A stretch of DNA of 64,000 nucleotides from Symsagittifera roscoffensis (taxonomy: Eukaryota; Xenacoelomorpha; Acoela; Convolutidae). The DNA lies in the NCBI RefSeq assembly GCF_963678635.1, contig NC_087065.1, positions 50,848,452 to 50,912,451 on the forward strand, in the 5' to 3' direction. Under the pieces are notes generated by a model. The model was not told where the DNA came from. It did not search any database and worked only from the letters and a program-made list of their open reading frames with translations. Below are positions 10,746-20,339 of the stretch, piece by piece (position 1 is the first letter of the stretch; every line of letters starts with the position of its first letter). The position numbers and the translations under genes are program-made.

Positions 10746-11399
10746 TGAAACCATGGTGCGGGGTATGTTCGACTCCCAGACATATCCGATTTTTTTTACT
10801 AACTCGAGGCTTATTTATACTTTTTCTTCTTGCAGTTCCCAGAGCTGCTTTTTGAAGTTTTCTCACAAGTGTTTGGGAAGCGCAGCTTTGTCTCTGTGAT
10901 ATCAATGAGCTTCGCCCGCATCGGCAAAACAAAGGTTTTAAGAGAATCAAATCGATTTTAAACTGATTTATTTTTAGTAAAAAAAACAAATGATGTGCGG
11001 TTGAAGTCATTTCTCTACCTAAAGTTCATAATTGAAGGTCAATGACTATTTTATTGCTAGCCATTGAACAAAACAATATTATAAAAAACACATCTGCCAA
11101 TTTTGTTTAGGCTGATATGGGTTAAAATGGTGCTGACTTTAACGGTGCTGACTTTAGCTCTCCACATTTATTCAATTGATACCTCCATGGAACATATCTA
11201 TTTCGCTATTATTAATTTATTTTTACGATTTAGTTATAGCCAGGGTTTTAGTAGTTATCACAAAGTTCAGCTAGCAGTTTCTTCTTCGAAAGACCGGACG
11301 GAACTGCTTGGAGATTTTTTTGTTCGGGAAAAAACCGTCGATCGAAACTCCATGTCTTAGGGAGTTCTGGGTTGGCCAACTCTCCTTTCTAGATCACTC
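10746..11399. other. No gene recognised
   Basis: Short open frames exist on both strands without domains. The block may belong to the decayed retroelement that follows, but I cannot show this. Confidence 0.3.
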
Positions 11400-12640
11400 A
11401 AGGACAATTGCGAGTTCTAAAATTTATTGCCAGAGCCAACCGAATTATTTAACGATCCACCACCAAAGCCCGAAACCGTTCCATCATCAGATTCTACGAC
11501 CGAAACCAATGAAGAAATGCTGAAAACAATGCAGCCAGCTATCCGGAAAACGACCAAATAGAACAAAGAGCGGCGTAAAGAGGGGCACAAAATAAGCCCG
11601 AATAACTACTTTAATGAATCATGAAGCAGACTCACAGAACTAATCTCATATATTCTTTGCCTTGGGAAACGAAAGAAAGAACAGATTCCTGCAACAATTG
11701 CACAAGTAAGTCTAAACTTAGTCAGATTTTCATATGATCTGTGAATTTATTTTTTAAATCAGAAAGAAATAATTAATCGAAGGAATCCAATTCTATAACT
11801 CTTAAGGAGTAATAAAATTCTGATATCATACAAAAAAAAGGATAAATCAAAGCAAATACCAACCAGAAACAAAACCGTCAACAGCACATAATTCCTCAAA
11901 TTTTATCAATTTTTTAAACCTATTTTGGGTAAAATAAGAGCTGTAAATATCGATAGATACTAGAAAAACTGTACGCATTTAGATGAACAGATCATTGGGG
12001 AGAGCAAATTTCAACGCAAAACCGCATTCAAGTCAGACCAAAAGTCAGACTAAACCATGTTTTTTTTGTGGAAACAAACATACATCAGACCTTAATGCCA
12101 TATCACCTGCACGAGGAGTCACAAGCAGAAGATACCGTGAGAAAGACTAATTTAACAATTCTTTTATCAGTACTCAAGTAGCCAACTTGGATGCAGAGCA
12201 GGAAGAATTAGTTTGCAACTTCCATGACCCGACAGTGAACAAAACGACTATGTCCTGATTCCCCTCAGAAGTAAGAAGTTAAAAGATCGAAACGATTATT
12301 AATCAAAGCAACCATGGATCCTTCATGAACAGAAAGACCGCTGACCTAATATTGAAAAAAGATCTTATCGCGAAATCTTCCTCCATAACTCAGAACCAGA
12401 ACTCAAAAAAATTCGTTGACACCATCAGCCAATCAACGAGTATGAAACGCAGACGTTAGACATCTATTCTATGCGAGTCGAAGTTGCAAAGTTTTCACTT
12501 CCTGAGAACAGAACTAATTATCTGTTAGACAAAACAACCCGGCTTGTTTTGAACATTTCAGAATTCGAAACATTTCTGGCTGTTCAGTTATTTTTCTTGA
12601 ATGATCATCACCCAGTTAAACTCAACTAGGAAAATTTTGG
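11400..12640 (+). pseudogene. Decayed Ty3/gypsy-like gag-pol remnant
   Basis: Reads as a broken retrotransposon on the plus strand, with frameshifts and stops throughout. At about 11430-11565 there is an open Pro/Glu-rich stretch (LLPEPTELFNDPPPKPETVP). At about 12046-12150 a zinc-knuckle-like segment reads PCFFCGNKHTS followed by PARG, where the expected later Cys is lost. At about 12290-12345 a segment reads SNHGSFMNRKTA, resembling the start of a retroviral-type aspartic protease, but with the catalytic Asp-Ser/Thr-Gly not preserved. At about 12570-12620 a FFLNDHHPVKLN segment could be the end of the protease domain. The order knuckle then protease is that of Ty3/gypsy elements. Composition differs from the A-rich element at 13.6-19.3 kb, so it is probably another family. 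No LTRs identified. Confidence 0.4.
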
Positions 12641-12713
12641 AGCAAAAAACAAGTTGGAGTTATATTTTTCCTCAAGTGTGGTAATTAAAAGAGAAATATT
12701 TTTCGCTTAAGTC

Positions 12714-13100
12714 AGGGGCGGATCTAGGATTTTCTCGTGAGGGGGGAGGGGGATTTTCAAATTGATTTTCTGAGCTCTCCCCAAGCACTACAAAGACCCT
12801 GTTTGGGCCAAAATGTCTGCGCCGCAGGCAAAGTTTTGAAAAAACAGGCCAAAAAGGGCGTTTTTAGGCACTTTTTTGAAAATTTTTACCAAAAAATTGC
12901 GTTTTTTTTGGCGTGCGCTCCCCCCCTCAAAATTAGTTTATATTGGCTCCAAAGGCGCCTTTAGAAAAATTTTAGGGTCCGTCACCAAAAATGGATATCT
13001 GATAATAGTACAAAGAGGGACCCTTTTGGTCGGCAGGGGGTCGAATACCTGAAGGGGGAGAAGCGTCTGCCCCCCGCTCCGCCTCCCTAAATCCGCAACT
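12714..13100. mobile_element. DNA-transposon-like (MITE-type) repeat, copy 1
   Basis: Starts with aggggcggatctaggatttt and ends with ccctaaatccgc. The ends are imperfect inverted repeats (GCGGATCTAGG versus CCTAAATCCGC). The interior contains blocks also found at 19522-19756: ggcacttttttgaaaattt, gcgcctttag, aaaatggatatctga and ggtcggcagggggtcgaat. No coding capacity. A boundary target duplication could not be defined. Confidence 0.7.
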
Positions 13101-13675
13101 TGCTTTTAGTCATGAACTTGGTAAAACTATTGAACTCTTAGCAGAGAACAAAAATTGAAATTTCAATCAAAGCATTCGCCCCCACTCAAAGAAAACCTTG
13201 CAAGCCGGTCAACGATGTTAAATTAATGACCAATTGGTTTAAGATTTAGGAGGCAAACCTAACCACGCCTATTGCATTTGGTCAAAATGAAAGCAGCTTC
13301 TTTTCAAGTTCAAGCTTTTGCACTGAAATGATGATTGTAATGAAATGATAAAAAGTAAAAAAAAAATTTTTGTTCAAATTCTACGAATAGATAAAAAATC
13401 TAGACGTGTGTGCAACGTATTGAGCAAGTTTACAAAATTAAAAAGAAATCAGAGCTCTAGATCTTCCGTAAATTATTGTTTAAACAATGAGAACAACAAA
13501 ACAAAAGATTTAGATGGTTCTGAAAATTTAACACTTTTTTCGCATGTTTTGGCATGACATTGAAGTGGAACCTGATCTAAACTATATTTTATGATTGGAT
13601 AAATTAAATGTTTTACCAATGTAAAGTATTTAATATTAACCAATCATGATCCATCTAACTAACAACCCACTTATT
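13101..13675. other. Spacer left of the LTR-type element; possible element start
   Basis: A-rich on the plus strand, with a 70-codon lysine-rich open frame at 13345-13557 that shows no domain. The left boundary of the LTR-type element is somewhere here or just after. Without the 3' LTR it cannot be fixed. Confidence 0.3.
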
Positions 13676-14625
13676 TGTAAGTGCTGAAGTTACTTGTAAT
13701 TTCAGCACCAGAGAGATTTGAATTTAACTTAGAAATTAGTTGGACTCTCCCGAGCACTTCAGCAGCCGCAATAAACCAGTATACCCTAGATCTATTGAGC
13801 CTAGCAGAGACTAGTTAAACAACCTGAGACTAGATAGTATAAGAGTAAGATTAGGATCGGTATTAGACTAAGAAGTTGCACGAATCTATCCGGCCGAAAA
13901 TAAGATAGCGTGACGAGCAGACGGTGTACCCTATCCGAAATTACTCTATGAGTTACGCCTCAGACATAACTCATCTGGTGCGACCATAAGTCTCGAACAA
14001 GACCTTATTAGATTAGAATTAACCAAGAATAGATTAGAAATTAGACAAAAACATTTACAAAATGTTATACGACAATAATTTAATTGAAATGTCTCTCCGA
14101 CTCAATAGATCAGAGCCAATATTCCGAACCATAATAGAACTACCCGGAATTGGAAGAAGACATCGAACCAAAGACGACATACGACAAAGTAGAAACTTGC
14201 CGTATAGTTATATGATAGTTCGGCAAAAGCCAGAACAAACTTTTATATTTCGAATACTACTTGCAATGAATTTAGATTTCCATTTGCAAACATAAAACCT
14301 TGAAGCTAATCTTCAAAATCATTTCAGGCGCTAAACAAAATTAATATTATACAATAACGATTGATAAAAAGATCTAAGATCGTTTTCTTAAAATTCTGCA
14401 GTATTATACAAAACATGTTTGAAAAATATTTATTGGAAAATAAAAATAAAAATTAGTAGCATGACAATAAATGGTTAGTAATCATAAATCATCCTGTTGT
14501 TCCAGCTTCATCACCTAAAACATAACAGCAATCATCAAACCCACTAATATCATAAAAACACTAAATCTTTACTTTACACAAATTAAAACATTATTAAAAC
14601 TTAAAGTCACTTAATTTTAAAACCA

Positions 14626-14710
14626 GATCATCAAGGCTTATCCTTGGATCTTAAATCATTTTCTACTTAATTAAATTTTAAATTTGATCATCAAGGCTTA
14701 TCCTTGGATC
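14626..14710 (+). repeat. Two-copy direct repeat with internal hairpin in the retroelement leader
   Basis: An identical 25-mer (gatcatcaaggcttatcctt then ggatc) occurs at 14626-14650 and 14686-14710. Each contains TCAAGG-cttat-CCTTGGA, able to form a small stem-loop. Both copies follow a 'cttaattt/cttaatta' phrase, so the true period is about 60 bases. Confidence 0.85.
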
Positions 14711-14768
14711 AAACAGAACAACTTTGTTCTCCCCCACCCACTTAATTAGTGTCTAACGACCTCAAACG

Positions 14769-15120
14769 TCGATTCACTATCCAACCCTTTCTAAAAACCC
14801 AAGACTAATAGAAATTTTTAAACAAAACTAATCATTCAAATTAGGATAAGCAGTGAAGAACTTCGGTTATTCATCCTTCACTTGACCCCCCCTCTTACCA
14901 GACCCAGGATAAATCTTAGACTTAGTAAGTTTAAAATAGTACCTAACGAACTACTCGCGTTCTAATTATACCTGAACCTTGTGGATCGATTTACTATTCT
15001 CCAACCCTTGAACACAATCACTCCCTTAAGTAAGATTAAGTAAGTTAACACCTTAGCTTATACTAGTCACGAGAAAGTAAAATCATTCTCCGGAATCGAT
15101 ATACTTTTCTCTCCAACCCT
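14769..15120 (+). repeat. Three-copy leader motif 'TCGAT..ACT...CCAACCCT'
   Basis: Copies lie at 14769-14789 (tcgattcactatccaaccct), 14986-15009 (tcgatttactattctccaac then cct) and 15096-15120 (tcgatatacttttctctcca then accct). Each is followed within about 25 bases by an 'acccaag' or 'acccagg' style phrase or an AC-rich tract. Spacing is irregular (about 217 and 110 bases), so this is not a simple tandem array. Confidence 0.7.
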
Positions 15121-15224
15121 GAACAAAAAGACCCAGGTTAAGCTAACCAAAAAATCGTAAGAACTAACAGTTTAAGAAAATAGAAATCATTTAACAACCT
15201 TTTGCATCCGTCATCCTAAACCTT

Positions 15225-15692
15225 ATGTCATTTAAAAACCTAGGAAATAAACAAACAATCATTTTACACAATTGTGAAATAGATAACAAAAAATACGACC
15301 TTGTAATCACACCTCATACACAAACAGTTGGATACATTCGCACAAAACGACAAACACTAAAGAGAAAAATAATAACTAAACAAAGACAAATAACACGAAA
15401 AAGATTTTCAAAGAATCGAAACGCATTTTCAGAATCAGAAACCAACAGTTTAGACGAACTTTACAAACTAAAAGAATCAGTAGATAAAAATTACCCACTT
15501 CACGATCAATTATATTTTTCTGACTCAGAAACAACTTCAAATTCATCACAAAGAGGAAAAAGAAGAATAAAAAAGCAGTACAAACACAAACCAGTACATC
15601 TATACAATTGGAATCAACCAATTCGACACATTAATAATTACATATTAACAGTCATCGAACGAAAAAATGAGCTCAACACACACTCCAGGTGA
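15225..15692 (+). CDS. Small basic ORF upstream of and overlapping gag
   Basis: A 155-codon ORF with its own ATG, ending 26 bases inside the gag ORF in a different frame. I recognise no family. It has a dense basic stretch around residues 45-70 (RTKRQTLKRKI, RQITRKRFSKNR), two serine/acid patches (SESETNSLDELY about 78-89; YFSDSETTSNSS about 105-116) and a second basic cluster (RGKRRIKKQYKHK). This could be an RNA-binding or nuclear-localised accessory protein, or an original gag N-terminus separated by a frameshift. The A-rich codon use matches gag, which supports it being a genuine part of the same element. Expression would need leaky scanning, reinitiation or frameshifting to reach gag. 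Confidence 0.6.
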   Translation: MSFKNLGNKQTIILHNCEIDNKKYDLVITPHTQTVGYIRTKRQTLKRKIITKQRQITRKRFSKNRNAFSESETNSLDELYKLKESVDKNYPLHDQLYFSDSETTSNSSQRGKRRIKKQYKHKPVHLYNWNQPIRHINNYILTVIERKNELNTHSR

Positions 15693-18600
15693 AGAAACTC
15701 CAGATGATGATGAAATCTTTCCCTTTATAGTAGACGCAGATACTGATAGAGGACAACACTTATTTTGTCAAAATTTACTCATAAATTTATTTGAACCCGG
15801 AATTAGTCCATGTAAAACAGAGTTCCCCGATGTAAAAATCAAAAGACAAATCATAGATCACTATCTAAAAGATATATGCAACATAACACAACAGTATGGA
15901 ATCTACTCTATAGAATTCACTTCCCCAAACCATAATAATAGAACATATACTATTCAAACAGACGATCTCGATTTAGAATTTTCAAAAGTCTTTTCAGAAT
16001 ATATAAAAAGCATCCAATACCATAACTCACAAAGAGCAAACTCCATTTTCACCAATGAAGTTTTCGCAATAATATATAGTTATATTTCAATATTAGAAAA
16101 TGAACTACCATTAACAAATGTCTCACCGACAGACACATCTAAACATTTAAGAGTACGACATGAAATCACACTACTCTCTAGTTATTTGAACGTCATTAAA
16201 GAAAATTTCACGAAAGACGACGTTTCACAACATACCAGACACGATTTACAAAAAATTTTAGCATGGTTCATAATAGATTATTTCACACACAATATTGATT
16301 TAATTGCACAAGCAAGAAAAAATTTTAGACCCCAAAATTCGAACGATGAAACCGCTATCACAGAACAATCAGATTATGTTTGGGACCCCGAATGGTCTCA
16401 TCCCGCATTTATAAGCTTCCCACAATCAATCTCAAGTCAAGCAATAGGTACAATATCTTACATAAGAGACTATGTAAGAGTAATACCATTAACAATTGAT
16501 GCAACACCATTAAACTATAATACATTTTTACCCGATACACAAAATAATAGTTTAAACTCTACAGTCATACACAATGAAAACCTCAATGGAACTAGGAATC
16601 TTACCCAACAAGATATCCAGACACCATCACACTTCATAAATGAAGAAATTGTACACACAACAACTACACAACAAAGTATTTCACCAATACGCCCAAATTT
16701 AACAACACCAAGAAATACAAATCCTTCACAAACACAGGTAACCTTACAATCAACCGTAAAACCTTCGGTTGCCCCTAAATATTCACATATGGATTATCAA
16801 ACATACAAACCCGTGACAATACCATCAAAAACACGCAAAACATTCACTAGAAACAACTTTGCAGACCATAATTATAATTATACACATCCGTCAAAAACAA
16901 ATTATCAACCACAAAGGAATTTTAATCAATATACAAAACCTCGAAACTGGGATAACCCAACAGCCCAATATAATTCAAATAATTTTCAACCAAATCCTCC
17001 ACAGGATCGCAGTGAAAATTACCCATTTTTTCAACAAAATAAAAATAAAAAACAAACATCTTATCAAATGGATTATTTATCCTCAGATGAAGATTTCCTA
17101 CAACCAGATATATTTGCACAAAATACTCAAGAATATCGTAGACAAGGAATACAGAAAACACGTATAAATCATAGGAATTTTTCTCCACAACCAATAGATG
17201 CACAACATCAACAAGCAATTCAACAACAAAATCCAATTAATACACAATCCTTTCAACCAATTCAACAACAAAATCCAATGATTGCACACTCGTATCAACC
17301 ATCACAAATGCAAAATGAAATACCACTACCATATTATCTTCAACAACATGAAATAACAAGAAACCAACTTTCAAATTTTTCTCAAATGCCAAATGCAGCA
17401 GAATCATTACAAATGACAATGAATCCATACCTTATGGGTGGATCATCAATAACATCAAACAAACCTTTAATGGTTTTCACAGGAACAGACCCTGAATACT
17501 CTGTAGAAGACTATTTAAATGCAGTAACAGCAAACCTGATTTTAAATATCGGACCTGAACCAATAAATACGCCACTACATCAAAATTGGATACATCGACG
17601 CACAGCGTTAATACAAACAACCTTAGATGGCGCAGCCCAAAAATGGTTTTCAGTACTACCTCAAGAAATAAAATCAAACTGGAAAAGATTTACACAAGAA
17701 TTTTCAAAAATGTTTGACTCCGAAAGAAACAAACAACAACAAAGAGTTTTATGTAATGAAATTCGCAGATTACCAAACGAAACCATCAAGCAAATAGCAG
17801 TAAGAATCGAAACACTAGTTCGAAAAGCATATTCACTAAATACACACGACTATAAAAACACTAAGATGACAGAAATCTTAATGATGACCTTAACACCACA
17901 ATTAAGGAAAATAGCAATAAAAAAGAGAGCATCCCATCCTTCTTCAATTCGAGAACCCGATTTAGATTTTCGAAAACTAGTAGACAAACTAGAACAAGCA
18001 GAAATTACGATGAAACTAGAAGAAACGGAAAATCTGAAATTACAATACGTTAACAAAATTGAAACGACTCCCACTAATATTAATAATATACAAGAATCAG
18101 AAACAGATCTCGTTGAAAAAATCACTGAAATACTCAATATTTACGAAAAGAACCCGAACTTTAAAGGCAAACCATCTTTCAAAAAATGGTGTAATTATTG
18201 CCGACGATACGGACATAGTATTTCCGAATGTAGACAAAAACAGCAAGATAGTCAAAATAAACCTCAAAAATACAAAGAACCAAATAAATCATTCTATCAA
18301 TACATGAAAAAAGATCAAAATCTACCAAACAAAAATGTATACAGCAACAACAGTTCAGGAAAGCCACTTCCGAACAATACAAGTTATACAAGAAATCAAT
18401 CCCCATATAACTCAAGTTATAGAGGAAGATCACCAGAACGAAGAAACACGTATAATTCATCACAAAATCACTACAATAGACCAAATAGTAGAAATAACTA
18501 CTCCAGATCAAATTCGAATACACAACGATTTGTTTCTAGATCTAATTCCCAACCAAGAAATAACTACTATCCAAACAACCAATCACGAAATTCATCATAC

Positions 18601-19321
18601 AATAGGAATAGAAACTACTCCTATAATAGAAATAGAAGTTATTCAAACAACCGAAACCAGAATTACCCAAACAATCGATCAAGAAATAACTCATATAATA
18701 GATCGAACTATAACAGACCAAACAACAATTATCAAAACAGATCGCGAAATAATTCACAAAATCGACACCCAAGTTATAATAATCGTTACAGAAATTATTC
18801 CAAATCACCACACCGAAATAATAATCACTATAATACATCTAATAATCGTCATAGAAGCAGTACACCTAAACATCAAAGACAAATCAATCAAGTACAATCT
18901 AATCCAGAAACAACATCAGACCCCCCAGGTATTGATGACACAGTAACCGATACGTTACAACTCAATCAAATAAATTGTACATCATCAGATTCAGAAAGTG
19001 ATACTGAAAACACTCTTGCTATCAATATGATAAAAGTCGAAAATGACTATGAATCTGTTATATATGAACAACCCTTTCCATCACATATATATGAAAATCA
19101 ATCAGAATTTCTTCAAAATCATTACACTACACCCATAAATTCCACACCAACAACGCAAGAAACAAATGCAAAAAATACTACAGCACAACCAGATCAAAAT
19201 GCCAAAACAAAATGCTTGAATACAAACCACATCTACCAAAATATACAAAAAGAACAACCCAAAGAAAAAATTTGGACAATACCATTTCTCTTAGAAAGCC
19301 CAAGAAATAAAGAATTTCAAC
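15667..19321 (+). CDS. gag: Retrotransposon Gag (gag-pol start), running into an assembly gap
   Basis: Structural polyprotein of an LTR-type (Ty3/gypsy-like) retroelement that would form the particle and bind the RNA. 1218 codons are visible and the frame is still open at the gap. Order: an N-terminal region (about 1-290) without recognised domain; a long Gln/Asn-rich, Pro-containing linker (about 300-590); a capsid-type retrotransposon gag domain (about 600-780, with W641 in NWIHRRTAL, then DGAAQKWFSVLP and NETIKQIAVRIETLVRKAY); a CCHC zinc knuckle CNYCRRYGHSISEC (C842, C845, H850, C855); an unusual Arg/Asn/Ser/Tyr-rich tail (about 905-1070); and an acidic Ser/Asp/Glu stretch (about 1090-1117), which in many gag-pol fusions precedes protease. 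No protease Asp-Thr/Ser-Gly is reached before the gap. The message strand is very A-rich. Much longer than usual Gags, mainly because of the low-complexity segments. Confidence 0.85.
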
Positions 19322-19521
19322 NNNNNNNNNNNNNNNNNNNNNNNNNNNNNNNNNNNNNNNNNNNNNNNNNNNNNNNNNNNNNNNNNNNNNNNNNNNNNNN
19401 NNNNNNNNNNNNNNNNNNNNNNNNNNNNNNNNNNNNNNNNNNNNNNNNNNNNNNNNNNNNNNNNNNNNNNNNNNNNNNNNNNNNNNNNNNNNNNNNNNNN
19501 NNNNNNNNNNNNNNNNNNNNN
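19322..19521. other. Assembly gap (200 N)
   Basis: Exactly 200 ambiguous bases, a conventional placeholder length, so the true size is unknown. The gag frame enters on the left, while MITE-type repeat appears directly on the right. The missing sequence should therefore hold the rest of the retroelement and the start of that repeat. Confidence 0.95.
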
Positions 19522-19756
19522 TGATTTTTCAAAGGCGTTTTCAGGCACTTTTTTGAAAATTTTGACCGTTTTTTTTGTCGCGCACTCCCCCTCGAAATTA
19601 GTAAATATTGGCGCCAAATGCGCCTTTAAAAAATTTTAAGGGCCCGTTAACAAAAATGGATATCTCAAAATTGTACAAAGGGTGTCGGCAGGGGGTCGAA
19701 TCCCTGAAGGAGGAAGCTTACGCCCCCGCCCCCGCTAAATCCACTTCTGGGGCTTA
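19522..19756. mobile_element. DNA-transposon-like repeat, copy 2, truncated by the gap
   Basis: Shares ordered blocks with 12836-13100: caggcacttttttgaaaatt, gcgcctttaaaaaattttaa, aaaaatggatatct, gtcggcagggggtcgaat, and a terminal 'ctaaatcc' end. The 5' half is hidden by the gap. It is in the same orientation as copy 1. Confidence 0.7.
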
Positions 19757-20339
19757 GGTTGGGTTTTGGATTGATATCAGAACTTGGGTTGGTATTTTTG
19801 GGCTCAACCAATTTTCATTTTTAGACAACCTTTGCCGTGAAGCGAATTGAACAATTGTCGAATCGTTTCATCAAAACTAGAATGTTTCCAAGTAATCGAT
19901 GGATGCATGAGGTAAACATTTCCTTTTGATTTTGATAGCTTGAATTAATTCGCGAACTTCGAATAATGAATGATGCAAAAGTTCCAACTCAATTTGTTAG
20001 CTTCAGTTGGTTTTTAAAAAGCTAATTTTTCAAGCTGCTTTTCAAATCAAATGTGGAATAATTTTTCAAAAATTGTATCATTAGCTGAATTAAATTTTAC
20101 AAACTTTTTTCGAGCGGTTACATTTGACAACTTTCCTCAAACTGCAAAAAACGTTTCTTTGCCGGCTAAAATAGCAATCAAAGTGAATTGTAGTAAGTTT
20201 TGTATGACTTTAATCATTAGTCAAAAAATTAAACTTTTCAAGCAAGCTAGCCAAATTTTGAAGCATTGATCAACTTTCATGTTCGTTTTTGCAAACTTTT
20301 AACCTTTTGCAAGAAATTTAGTTTTCCAACTCAGCTTAT
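19757..20339. other. Transition into the complex tandem array
   Basis: AT-rich, with phrases (ttttgcaaacttttaaccttttgcaagaaatttagtttttcc at the right end) that resemble diverged parts of the array unit. No gene seen. Confidence 0.4.

Larger units (their letters stand above)
13676..15224 (+). promoter_or_regulatory. Putative 5' LTR and leader of the A-rich retroelement
   Basis: Gene-free region upstream of the small ORF and gag. It begins near a hairpin (GTGCTGAA...TTCAGCAC, 13681-13708). It contains an AATAAA at about 13771 and 'tataag' at about 13836, as could occur in LTR U3/R sequence, and it then becomes strongly A/C-rich like the gag ORF. Repeated motifs fill the part nearest the ORFs (separate entries). 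No primer-binding site was recognised and the second LTR is not in the assembled sequence, so the LTR assignment is inference. Confidence 0.35.

Noticed and set aside
14626-15120. Possible CRISPR-like repeat-spacer pattern in the retroelement leader
   Set aside because: Only two or three repeats, irregular spacing, eukaryotic retroelement context.
18179-18838. Minus-strand Tyr/Cys/Phe-rich open frames and a 203-codon plus-strand Ile/Thr-rich frame within gag
   Set aside because: They lie inside the Arg/Asn/Ser/Tyr-rich coding tail of gag. The A-rich repetitive codons keep other frames open; they are shadows.
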